NCBI GenBank assembly: GCA_023818785.1
Contig: JAMWCO010000040.1
Span: 1-10,717, forward strand
Source: Candidatus Omnitrophota bacterium
Lineage (GTDB): Bacteria; Ratteibacteria; UBA8468; B48-G9; JAFGKM01
Reading direction: 5' to 3'
DNA: 10,717 nt
How positions within the stretch are numbered: position 1 is the first letter of the stretch; the number at the start of each line of letters is the position of its first letter. Below the pieces are notes generated by a model. That model was not told the origin of the DNA. It saw only the letters and a list, made by a program, of their open reading frames with translations, and did no database searches. Positions 1 through 6,364 of the stretch are shown in pieces. The translations under genes and the position numbers were made by a program.

Positions 1-39
1 ACTGCCAGCCTGGTGCTCTCCCAACTGAGCTAATCCCCC
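1..39 (-). tRNA. tRNA-Ala (anticodon GGC), 5' part only
   Basis: Read on the minus strand from position 39, the sequence gives a 7-nt acceptor arm GGGGGAT, T8-A9, a perfect D-stem GCTC/GAGC around AGTTGGGA, then A26, the anticodon 5' strand CCAGG and the loop CTGGCAG. T33 precedes GGC at positions 34-36, which reads alanine codons GCC/GCU. The 3' half (rest of the anticodon stem, variable loop, T-arm, acceptor 3' strand) lies beyond the left edge, so integrity and any encoded CCA cannot be judged. A strong promoter lies directly upstream, so it is probably transcribed on its own or as the first gene of a unit. Confidence 0.9.
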
Positions 40-49
40 ACATTTTTAT

Positions 50-78
50 ATTATATTTAAATTTCAAATTTTAGTCAA
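50..78 (-). promoter_or_regulatory. sigma-70-type promoter of tRNA-Ala
   Basis: On the minus strand there is a -35 TTGACT (78-73), a 17-nt spacer and a consensus -10 TATAAT (55-50). The predicted start is near 43, only about 4 nt before the tRNA 5' end. This is the best-matching promoter in the window, as expected for a stable-RNA gene. It lies just upstream of the oppositely directed promoter of the kinase operon. Confidence 0.75.
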
Positions 79-82
79 TATA

Positions 83-91
83 TGGTATTAT
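83..91 (+). promoter_or_regulatory. extended -10 promoter of the kinase-lptD-rph-rdgB operon
   Basis: TG at 83-84, one base, then TATTAT at 86-91 forms an extended -10 element. No convincing -35 lies upstream; TTTCAA at 62-67 with an 18-nt spacer is the nearest. Transcription would start near 98, giving a leader of about 12 nt. The element sits about 5 bp from the -35 of the divergent tRNA-Ala promoter, so the two RNA polymerase footprints overlap. Confidence 0.45.
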
Positions 92-109
92 AAAGAAAAA
101 GGAGGTTTT

Positions 110-1054
110 ATGTCAGATAATCTTTTATGTATTGGACTAATTGTTGGAGATTTTATTTCAAAACCAGTTGAGGAAATGCCAGAAAGAGGGAAATTATCTT
201 TTGTTGAAACTACAGAACTTCATATAGGAGGATGTGCTACAAATACAGGTATTGTTGCTAAAAAACTTGGTATTGATGTTACAATTTTAGGAAAAGTTGG
301 CAATGATAATCTTGGTAAATTTATAATAAATAAACTTAAAGAAGAAGGGATAGATACAAAATATATAAAAATTTCTGATAAATTTACAACTTCAGGGACA
401 TCTGTTTTAGTTCTTTCAGATGGAGAAAGGTCTTTTTTGCATTCAGTCGGTGCAAATGCTGATTTTACAATTAATGATATTGATTTTTCTTTATTTCAAA
501 ACTTTTCTATTTTACACATTGCAGGTCCATTTTTAATGCCAAATTTTGTTGGAGAAGGTCTTTTTCAAACATTAAAAAAAGCAAAAGAAAAAAATCTTAT
601 AACATGTCTTGATACTGTATGGGATGGTTTTGGAAAATGGTTAGAAGTTATTGAAAGTTCTCTCCCTTACATTGATTATTTTTTTGCAAGTTTAGAAGAA
701 GCGAAGATGATTTCTGGGAAAAAAGAAAAAGATGATATTTGTGATTTTTTCTTATTAAAGGGCGTTGGTAATGTATGTTTAAAGATGGGTGAGAATGGTT
801 CTTATATTAAGAATAAAAATGAAAAATATTATTTCCCTGCTTTAAAAGTAAATGTTATTGATACAACAGGTGCTGGAGATGGATATGTTGCTGGATTTAT
901 AAAAGGACTTACTTTAAGGTTGGATTTTAAAAAATGTGGTCTTATTGCAAATATTGTTGGTGCTCAAATAACTACAGCAATTGGAGCAACAAATGGTGTT
1001 AAAAATTGGCAGGATACTTTAGATTTTGCAAAACAGTACAGTTATGAAATTTAA
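110..1054 (+). CDS. PfkB/ribokinase-family carbohydrate kinase
   Basis: A 314-residue cytoplasmic kinase of usual PfkB length that would phosphorylate a sugar or nucleoside with ATP. The N-terminal PfkB signature is seen as IGGCATNTG (Gly40-Gly41, Asn45). The C-terminal signature is DTTGAGDGY, with the DTTGAGD core at residues 251-257, so Asp257 is the expected catalytic base and the Gly-Ala-Gly turn the anion hole. The substrate cannot be read from sequence. The region around GERSFLHSVGAN (roughly residues 105-116) resembles general sugar and 2-keto-3-deoxy-sugar kinases rather than a specific one. The start has GGAGG 4 nt upstream, a short but workable spacing. The 3' end overlaps lptD by 11 nt, so it heads a coupled four-gene operon. 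A heptose-7-phosphate kinase role was considered because lptD follows, but the N-terminal motif is not typical of HldA. Confidence 0.9.
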   Translation: MSDNLLCIGLIVGDFISKPVEEMPERGKLSFVETTELHIGGCATNTGIVAKKLGIDVTILGKVGNDNLGKFIINKLKEEGIDTKYIKISDKFTTSGTSVLVLSDGERSFLHSVGANADFTINDIDFSLFQNFSILHIAGPFLMPNFVGEGLFQTLKKAKEKNLITCLDTVWDGFGKWLEVIESSLPYIDYFFASLEEAKMISGKKEKDDICDFFLLKGVGNVCLKMGENGSYIKNKNEKYYFPALKVNVIDTTGAGDGYVAGFIKGLTLRLDFKKCGLIANIVGAQITTAIGATNGVKNWQDTLDFAKQYSYEI

Positions 1055-2948
1055 ACTTTATTTTTTCTGTTTCTTTCTTTCAATTTTTCTCTTTTCAGAA
1101 GAAATAAAATATAAATGTGATTCTATGAAAGTTGATTTTGACCAAGAAGGACAAATCAGTAGAATTTTCCTTCAAGGTAATGTTATTATTGTTTACAAGG
1201 ATTTGGTTATTAAAACAGAGAAGGCAGTTTATGATAGGAAGAAAAATGAAATAGAATGTGAAAAAGGAGGGAAAATTTTAAGTGAATTAGGAGAGATTAA
1301 GTCAGATTACTTTAAATATAATATTATAGAAGAGGAAGGGATAATTTATAATGTTAAATTTAAAAGTGAACCATTTTATGGAAAGGCAGAAAGAGTAAAA
1401 AGGCAAGGAGATTTTTTAAGATTAGAGAATGGATATATTACAACATGCGATTTAGAAAAACCACATTATAAAGTCAATGCAGATAAAATTGAAATTTTGA
1501 AAGATAATTATATAAGAGGAGAAAAGATGAGAATTGTTGCTGGAGAAAAATTTAATCTTTTTTATTTACCGAAATACACAATTGATATGAAAACAAAAAA
1601 ACCATTTTTTTCTTACTCTTTTGGGCATAAGACACGGGTTGGGACTACAATAACATTAAGTTTTAATCATAAAATGGATGAAAGGAAGGATTATTTATTG
1701 AGCCAAGATTTATTGATTGGTAATAAAGGATTTGGGATAAGTACTGGTTTTTTTTCTGAAAAAAATAATATTGAATTTGATTCATTATTTTTTAAAAGAT
1801 GGGAAGAAAATGAAATCCAACAGGGAGCATACCTCCAAATAAATAAAAATTTTGAAAATATCTATCTTTTATTTGATTGGAGATGGATGTATGATAATGA
1901 TTTTTTTGTTGATTTTTTTAAGGAACAATTTTTAGAAAAATCAAAAATGTATAATTATTTTTCTATAACAAGTCAACTTGGTAAAGGAACCTTTGGCTTT
2001 ATAGTCAGAGAGAATGCAAGAGAAAAAATTTTAAAGATTGAAAAATTGCCTGAAATAAGGTATTTTCTTCCTTATATTCAATTTTCTGATATCCCTTTTT
2101 ATCTTACTTATGATTTCAGATTTACAAACTTTTATAACCAAGAGGAAAACTATTTTAGAATTTTGAATGATTTTGACTTTACATTTAAAAAAGATTTGAA
2201 ATATTTTAATTTAAAACCTTACATTTCTTTTTCTTTTCTCAATTATGAAGGTTCTGATTTTGATAAATTTAATTATATAGGTGAAGCAGGTGTAAATCTT
2301 TCAACGATTTTTAATTTTTTAAATAAGGATATCTATTTTATACCAAAATTTTCATTATATACAAGAAAGGTTAATCATAAACCTAATCAACTTATCCAGT
2401 TTGATGAATTTGAAGAGAAAAATAATGGTAGTTTCTTTGCAGTTAATTTAAGATGGGATGTAAATAAAGAAAATAATATATCTGGCAATTTTGAGATTGA
2501 AAATGAATATGATATAAGTAGAAACTTATTTGGGAATTTATTTTTAAGATATGAATTTGGGGGAAAAGAGTTTAAAATAGAAGGAGATAATGAATGGAAT
2601 ATAGAAGATAGTTCTTATAAATTTGGAGTTAATTCAATCTCTTATGAAAAAGAAAAATATAAGTTTTCAATTGGAACAAGATTGGAAGATGAAAGTAATA
2701 TTTTTGGAATAGAAACATGGTTGGAACAGAAAATTAAGAGTGACTGGAAATATAGAATAGGGTTTTTTTATGATTTTAATTCAGATGATTTTTTAACTCA
2801 AACATATGAGATATGGAAGAAAATTCATTGTTTAACAGTTGATTTTAGAATAACAAAAGATAGAGAAAATTTCTATTTTTATATTTTTGTTGTTCCTTCT
2901 ATATTTTTTGAAAATAACTGGCAAAGGAGGTATACAAAATGGAAATAA
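1044..2948 (+). CDS. lptD: LptD/OstA-like outer-membrane LPS assembly protein
   Basis: A 634-residue protein from ATG 1044; an in-frame TTG at 1026 would add six residues ahead of the signal peptide and is less likely. Residues 1-18 are a hydrophobic signal sequence beginning MKFKLYFFCF. An OstA/LptA-like beta-jellyroll follows (about 22-120, with repeats such as LQGNVIIVYKD and EKAVYDRKKNEIEC). Then comes the junction typical of LptD, with TTCDLEKPHY around 133-142 and NLFYLPKY around 171-178. The rest is rich in alternating aromatic and charged strands, consistent with a beta-barrel. LptD inserts lipopolysaccharide into the outer leaflet. It is shorter than the E. coli protein (784 residues). 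No SD site precedes 1044, and the start overlaps the kinase stop, so translation is probably coupled. No LptE, LptA or LptC lies nearby. Confidence 0.8.
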   Translation: MKFKLYFFCFFLSIFLFSEEIKYKCDSMKVDFDQEGQISRIFLQGNVIIVYKDLVIKTEKAVYDRKKNEIECEKGGKILSELGEIKSDYFKYNIIEEEGIIYNVKFKSEPFYGKAERVKRQGDFLRLENGYITTCDLEKPHYKVNADKIEILKDNYIRGEKMRIVAGEKFNLFYLPKYTIDMKTKKPFFSYSFGHKTRVGTTITLSFNHKMDERKDYLLSQDLLIGNKGFGISTGFFSEKNNIEFDSLFFKRWEENEIQQGAYLQINKNFENIYLLFDWRWMYDNDFFVDFFKEQFLEKSKMYNYFSITSQLGKGTFGFIVRENAREKILKIEKLPEIRYFLPYIQFSDIPFYLTYDFRFTNFYNQEENYFRILNDFDFTFKKDLKYFNLKPYISFSFLNYEGSDFDKFNYIGEAGVNLSTIFNFLNKDIYFIPKFSLYTRKVNHKPNQLIQFDEFEEKNNGSFFAVNLRWDVNKENNISGNFEIENEYDISRNLFGNLFLRYEFGGKEFKIEGDNEWNIEDSSYKFGVNSISYEKEKYKFSIGTRLEDESNIFGIETWLEQKIKSDWKYRIGFFYDFNSDDFLTQTYEIWKKIHCLTVDFRITKDRENFYFYIFVVPSIFFENNWQRRYTKWK

Positions 2949-3679
2949 AAAGAAAAGGTAATAGACAATTTGATGAAATAAGAGAAATTAAAATAACTAA
3001 AAATTTTCTAAAATATGCTTCTGGTTCATGTCTTATAGAATTAGGAGATACAAAAGTTATATGTGCTGTTAATTATGAAGATAAAGTTCCTGCATGGTTA
3101 AAGGATACGGGTAATGGCTGGATAACTGCTGAATATTCACTTCTACCCTCTTCAACTACAGAAAGAGTTCAAAGGAGTTCAATTATGTCAGGAAGGACAC
3201 AGGAAATACAAAGGATGATAGGTCGTTCATTAAGAGGCATAGTTGATTTAAGAAGGATTGGAGAAAGAACATTTTGGGTTGATTGTGATGTAATTCAGGC
3301 AGATGGTGGGACAAGGATAGCAGGAGTTATAGGTGGATTTGTTGCTCTTGTTGAATGTTTGAATAAAATGAAAAATGGGGGTCTTTTAAGGGTTCCAGTT
3401 TTAAAGGATTATATAGGAGCGATAAGTGTAGGGATTGTTCATGGGAATATATTGCTTGACCTTGATTATTCTGAAGATTCACTCGCTTCTGTTGATTTAA
3501 ATGTTGTTATGACAGGAAATGGTGAATTTATAGAAATTCAAGGCACAGCAGAAGGTTATCCATTTACAAGAAAACAACTTGAACAACTTTTAAATCTTGC
3601 AGAGAAAGGGATAAAGAAAATAATTGATATAGAGAAGGAGATACTAAAAGATGAAATTATGTTTTTACTTGGCAACTAA
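2939..3679 (+). CDS. rph: Ribonuclease PH
   Basis: A 246-residue phosphorolytic 3'-5' exoribonuclease that trims tRNA 3' ends. Family marks are clear: the N-terminal R-x-x-x-F-D-E-I-R segment (about 9-15), SGRTQEIQRMIGRSLR starting at 84 with Arg86 as the expected phosphate ligand, VDCDVIQADGGTR ending at 126, and a C-terminal EIQGTAEGYPF motif. Length is normal for bacterial RNase PH. The start has AAGGAGG 8 nt upstream, lying inside the lptD coding region, and the gene overlaps lptD by 10 nt. The rph-rdgB pairing recurs in many bacteria. The tRNA-Lys here appears to lack an encoded CCA (tRNA-Ala cannot be judged), so 3' trimming followed by CCA addition would be needed. Confidence 0.97.
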   Translation: MEIKRKGNRQFDEIREIKITKNFLKYASGSCLIELGDTKVICAVNYEDKVPAWLKDTGNGWITAEYSLLPSSTTERVQRSSIMSGRTQEIQRMIGRSLRGIVDLRRIGERTFWVDCDVIQADGGTRIAGVIGGFVALVECLNKMKNGGLLRVPVLKDYIGAISVGIVHGNILLDLDYSEDSLASVDLNVVMTGNGEFIEIQGTAEGYPFTRKQLEQLLNLAEKGIKKIIDIEKEILKDEIMFLLGN

Positions 3680-4241
3680 AAATAAAAATAAATTAAAAGA
3701 AATAAAAAATATAATGGGAGATGAAATAAAAGTTTTATTACCACCTGATTTTATTGAATTCCCAGAGGAAAAAGGAAAAACTTTAAAAGAAAATGCATAT
3801 CTTAAAGCAGAATATTTGAGTAGATATATTAAAGATTATTACATTGTAGGAGAAGATTCTGGACTTTTTGTTGAAAAATTGAATGGGCTTCCTGGGATAA
3901 ATTCAGCACATTTTTCAGGCAAAAGAGATGATAAGGGAAATATAAAAAAATTACTTGAAGAAATGAAAAATTATAAGAAAAAAGAGGATAGAAAGGCAAG
4001 ATTTATAACAGTTGCTTGTCTTATTGGTAAAGGTGAAAAGAGGTTTTTTAAAGGAGAAGTAAAGGGATATATAACTTTTAGTCCAAGGGGTAAAAATGGT
4101 TTTGGATATGACCCTATTTTTGAAATCCCAAAGATAGGGAAAACATTTGCAGAATTAAGTTTGGAAGAAAAAAATAAAATAAGCCATAGAAGTAAAGCAT
4201 TTTTAAAATTAAAAGAATATTTAATTAAAAGAAGTTTTTGA
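3651..4241 (+). CDS. rdgB: RdgB/HAM1 non-canonical purine NTP pyrophosphatase
   Basis: A 196-residue enzyme that hydrolyses dITP, ITP and XTP to monophosphates, keeping deaminated purines out of nucleic acids. Motifs in order: ATKNKNKLKEI (8-18), the substrate-binding segment KTLKENAYLKA (43-53), GEDSGL with the expected catalytic Asp69, NGLPGINSAHFSG (78-90), GFGYDPIF (150-157) and SHR (178-180). Length is normal. The start overlaps the rph 3' end by 29 nt in a different frame; AAGGAG lies 10 nt upstream. It is the last gene of the plus-strand operon. The downstream hairpin lacks a U-tract in this direction, so termination of the operon is unclear. Confidence 0.96.
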   Translation: MKLCFYLATKNKNKLKEIKNIMGDEIKVLLPPDFIEFPEEKGKTLKENAYLKAEYLSRYIKDYYIVGEDSGLFVEKLNGLPGINSAHFSGKRDDKGNIKKLLEEMKNYKKKEDRKARFITVACLIGKGEKRFFKGEVKGYITFSPRGKNGFGYDPIFEIPKIGKTFAELSLEEKNKISHRSKAFLKLKEYLIKRSF

Positions 4242-4276
4242 AAATAAAAAGAGAGCCCCCTTTTTAGGAGGCTCTC
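4241..4276 (-). terminator. Intrinsic terminator of the tRNA-Lys unit
   Basis: On the minus strand, 4276-4251 folds into an 11-bp stem (GAGAGCC-T-CCT with AGG-G-GGCTCTC) closed by an AAAA loop. It is followed at once by TTTTTATTTT (4250-4241). The eighth pair is a U-G wobble in minus-strand RNA but a C-A mismatch in plus-strand RNA, and plus-strand RNA has no U-tract after it. Both facts assign the terminator to the leftward transcript carrying the DsbD-like gene and tRNA-Lys. Confidence 0.88.
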
Positions 4277-4305
4277 AGAAAGGGGGTGGAGGGGGGTAAG
4301 AGATT
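4277..4305 (-). other. C-rich 3' trailer of tRNA-Lys
   Basis: Between the tRNA 3' end and the terminator the minus-strand RNA reads AAAUCUCUUA, then a run of C-rich sequence (CCCCCCUCCACCCCC, 4295-4281), then UUUCU. No other stretch of the window is this C-rich. It includes CACCCCCUUUCU, which differs by one base from the anti-SD end of 16S rRNA (CACCUCCUUUCU). It looks single-stranded and is followed by a U-tailed terminator. It may be only a processed spacer. Confidence 0.45.
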
Positions 4306-4378
4306 TAGGCCGCGCAGGACTTGAACCTGCTACCCCCGCCTTAAAAGGGCGGTGCTCTGCCAGGTGAGCTAGCGGCCC
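4306..4378 (-). tRNA. tRNA-Lys (anticodon UUU)
   Basis: A complete 73-nt cloverleaf on the minus strand. The acceptor is GGGCCGC/GCGGCCT (first pair G-U), the D-stem GCTC/GAGC, and the anticodon stem CCGCC/GGCGG around CTTTTAA, with U33, anticodon UUU and A37. The variable loop is GGGTA, the T-stem GCAGG/CCTGC around TTCAAGT, and the discriminator A73 is at 4306. CCA is not encoded. About 18 of 21 stem pairs are G-C in a roughly 30 % G+C genome. The 5' end lies 4 nt after the stop codon of the DsbD-like gene on the same strand, with no room for its own promoter there. Confidence 0.97.
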
Positions 4379-4382
4379 TTTT

Positions 4383-4997
4383 CTATTTCATGCCTTTTAA
4401 AATTAAATTGATCCCCCAACTAAGAAATATAACTAATCCAAATATTTTACCATATTTTTTATTTTTTGTAAAGAAAAATATTTTATTATAAAAATATGGA
4501 GAAAAGCAACTTAAAATTAAAACAGGTCCAATTAAACTTCCTATTGAAAAGAACAAACTTCCTAATATCCCAAAAAAAATACCTTTTGTTATATAAGAAA
4601 GATAAATAAAAAATCCTATATTTGGTCCACAAGGAATAAAACCATATAAAAGACCAAGAAAAAAAGGTGAAAGATTAAATTTTTTTAAGAATCTTTTTTT
4701 AGGAGAAAAAAAATAAAACCAGAAACTATATAAAATAAAAAGGAATCCCATAATAATTAAAGAGATTTTATTTGTAAAAAATCTTTCAAATAAAAAATGG
4801 GAATATGAAACAATAGCACCAAGAATAGAAAAAGATATTGTTTTCCCAATGCCAAAAAAAATTCCATTTTTCAATCCTTGTTTCCAGTCGGAACTTATAT
4901 CTCCAATCACAGGGAAAATTAAAATCCCACAACTTAAAATACACCAACTCCATCCAAGAGCAATACCTGAAAGAAAAAAATTTAAAAGAAATTTCAT
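4383..4997 (-). CDS. DsbD/CcdA-like (SafE/UreH-type) six-helix membrane protein
   Basis: A 204-residue, very hydrophobic protein with about six predicted membrane helices. The first helix holds WSWCILSCG (Cys19, Cys23); the segment GFIPCGPN (Cys123) opens a later helix, and Cys164 lies in LSCF. The PCGP motif and the arrangement match the transmembrane domain family of DsbD, CcdA and the SafE/UreH-like proteins. These carry electrons from cytoplasmic thioredoxin across the membrane for cytochrome c maturation, disulfide reduction or metal handling. Which role applies cannot be told; no thioredoxin domain or cytochrome gene is adjacent. There is no SD site before ATG 4997, so translation may be weak or leaderless-like. 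The stop lies 4 nt before tRNA-Lys, with which it is probably co-transcribed. Confidence 0.72.
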   Translation of the reverse strand: MKFLLNFFLSGIALGWSWCILSCGILIFPVIGDISSDWKQGLKNGIFFGIGKTISFSILGAIVSYSHFLFERFFTNKISLIIMGFLFILYSFWFYFFSPKKRFLKKFNLSPFFLGLLYGFIPCGPNIGFFIYLSYITKGIFFGILGSLFFSIGSLIGPVLILSCFSPYFYNKIFFFTKNKKYGKIFGLVIFLSWGINLILKGMK

Positions 4998-5020
4998 AAG
5001 ATTATTTTACTATTTTTTTA

Positions 5021-5049
5021 AATATAGAAAAAAGATTATGGAAAAGCAA
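5021..5049 (-). promoter_or_regulatory. Promoter of the DsbD-like gene and tRNA-Lys
   Basis: Minus-strand -35 TTGCTT (5049-5044), a 17-nt spacer and -10 TATATT (5026-5021), predicting a start near 5014 and a leader of about 17 nt. It is moderate in strength and lies in an A/T-only region where chance matches are common. No better candidate for tRNA-Lys is visible between the gene and the tRNA. Confidence 0.45.
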
Positions 5050-5067
5050 ATTTTTAAATAAAAAAAT

Positions 5068-5095
5068 TTGACAATTAAAAATTATATGATAAAAT
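5068..5095 (+). promoter_or_regulatory. Promoter of the secreted protein / TM2-protein operon
   Basis: A consensus -35 TTGACA (5068-5073), a 16-nt spacer, and -10 TAAAAT (5090-5095) preceded by TG at 5087-5088 (extended -10). The start would be near 5102, leaving a leader of about 14 nt that consists mainly of the ribosome binding site. It is one of the strongest promoters in the window by match. Confidence 0.7.
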
Positions 5096-5115
5096 AAAAA
5101 CAAAAGGGGGGCGAA

Positions 5116-5883
5116 ATGAGAAAAATAATATTTTTCTTGTTCTTTTTGCTTTTAGGGAAATGTTTTTCTGTTGTAAAATTTGGATATAAATTTACTCCTG
5201 AAAAAGATGTTTATCTTATTACAGAAGAAAATAATTTTCTTGTTCAACCACAAAGTATTATCAGTAATGGGAATATGCTTTATTTTGCAGCACAGGATTT
5301 TACAAAAAATATTGAACTTGTTGTGAAAAAAACAAAAGAAGTAAAAGTATTGAAAGATGAACCGAAAAGAAAAATTATAAAAGTTATATTTTCTCTTGCT
5401 GATGATAAGAGAGTGTATGATGATTATTCTTTAATACTTTATCTTGAAATTAGAGAGGGATTTCCTTTTTTAGCAATTTATTCAAAATTTTTATATAATG
5501 GTGAAGGACAAGTAGAATGTGGAATTAACTGGGCTATGGAAAATGCTTACAAACCTTATAAATATTATACAATTCCACAAAAAGGGAGATTTGTAACTTA
5601 TAAACTTGAAAAAACAAAAAAAACAAAGATTGGACAAGCAAACTGGATATTTGCAAATACTGGAGAAGGAGTAGGTGGTGGTTTAATTGCTCCTGCTGTT
5701 ATTCTTGGAAAAGGAGAAGATTTTATTTTTATAAATAGTGTTCCTCCAAAGAAAAGATTGTCAAAAGGAGAATCAATTGATGTTTTTATGATTTTTATGC
5801 CAATAGAAAAAAACTATAAAATACTTGAAGAACTTTTTGAAAAAATAAAAAATATTAAATGGGAATATGAAAAAGGAGGATGA
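5116..5883 (+). CDS. Secreted protein of unknown function, beta-rich
   Basis: A 255-residue protein not recognised by family. Residues 1-18 form a signal peptide (MRKIIFFLFFLLLGKCFS); the Cys is not in a proper lipobox, so cleavage by signal peptidase I is more likely than lipidation. The mature part is rich in short strand-like segments with aromatic residues. It includes CGINWAMEN, YYTIPQKGR, a Gly-rich stretch GEGVGGGLIAPAV and FINSVPPKK near residue 210, as in an all-beta fold. A carbohydrate-binding or mutarotase-like sandwich is possible but unproven. The start has an unusual G-only SD (six G, 5106-5111) 4 nt from ATG. It is one nucleotide from the next gene, so the two are co-translated and may act together at the envelope. 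Confidence 0.85.
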   Translation: MRKIIFFLFFLLLGKCFSVVKFGYKFTPEKDVYLITEENNFLVQPQSIISNGNMLYFAAQDFTKNIELVVKKTKEVKVLKDEPKRKIIKVIFSLADDKRVYDDYSLILYLEIREGFPFLAIYSKFLYNGEGQVECGINWAMENAYKPYKYYTIPQKGRFVTYKLEKTKKTKIGQANWIFANTGEGVGGGLIAPAVILGKGEDFIFINSVPPKKRLSKGESIDVFMIFMPIEKNYKILEELFEKIKNIKWEYEKGG

Positions 5884-5884
5884 A

Positions 5885-6364
5885 ATGGCTTTTACAGATG
5901 AAGAAAAAAATAAGATTATTGAAGAAGAAAAATTAAGAATAAAGTTAAGACTAAAGTATGAACAGAAATCGTCAGGTCTTGCAGGAGTTTTATCAAGTAT
6001 ATGCCCAGGACTTGGACAAATTTATAATGGACAATTTGGGAAAGCAACTTTTATTGGTATTATAATTCTAATAAGTATTGCCTTACTTTCTATCGGTATT
6101 ACCTTCTGGGTTAAAGGTGTACCTACAAAAGGAGAAAAGTTGAGTGTAATTGAACAAGAGAAGGAAGTTAAAATGACAGAAGAGGGAGTTGTAATAGAAG
6201 AAAAGAAAGAAGAAACAAAACCTGAAACTGTAAAAAAGCCAATTTCTCCATACATTTTAACAATTTTAGGGCTTATTGGACTTTGTTATGGATGGAGTTA
6301 TGCAGTAAAAGATGCAATAAAAACAGCAAAAAGATTGAATGAGGAAGTATTAAAAGAGTTATAA
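5885..6364 (+). CDS. TM2-domain-like membrane protein
   Basis: About 159 residues from ATG 5885. An in-frame ATG at 5867 exists, but GGAGG (5875-5879) sits 5 nt before 5885 and would lie inside the longer version, so 5885 is preferred. Residues 1-30 are charged and helical (many Glu/Lys). SSICPGLGQIYNGQFGKA (37-54) is the turn motif of TM2-like proteins, followed by a helix at about 54-76. Then comes an acidic and basic linker (about 77-118) with EEKKEETKPE and a last helix at about 121-142. Function in bacteria is unknown for this family. It starts one nucleotide after the secreted protein stops. Its 3' end overlaps rex tail to tail by 6 nt. Confidence 0.75.
   Translation: MAFTDEEKNKIIEEEKLRIKLRLKYEQKSSGLAGVLSSICPGLGQIYNGQFGKATFIGIIILISIALLSIGITFWVKGVPTKGEKLSVIEQEKEVKMTEEGVVIEEKKEETKPETVKKPISPYILTILGLIGLCYGWSYAVKDAIKTAKRLNEEVLKEL

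Noticed and set aside
4251..4276. Bidirectional terminator serving rdgB as well.
   Set aside because: In the plus direction the stem has a C-A mismatch and is followed by AGAAAGGGGG instead of a U-tract, so only the minus-strand role is supported.
4281..4296. DNA G-quadruplex on the plus strand (GGGGGTGGAGGGGGG).
   Set aside because: Only two runs reach three or more G with one GG between, so a stable three-layer quadruplex needs splitting of runs; the minus-strand RNA reading seemed more informative.
4849..5061. 70-codon open frame on the plus strand across the start of the DsbD-like gene.
   Set aside because: No SD, low-complexity Lys/Phe composition, and it is antisense to a convincing membrane protein and through its promoter.
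6022..6255. 77-codon minus-strand frame inside the TM2-like gene.
   Set aside because: Mirror of a coding region with no SD and no family resemblance.
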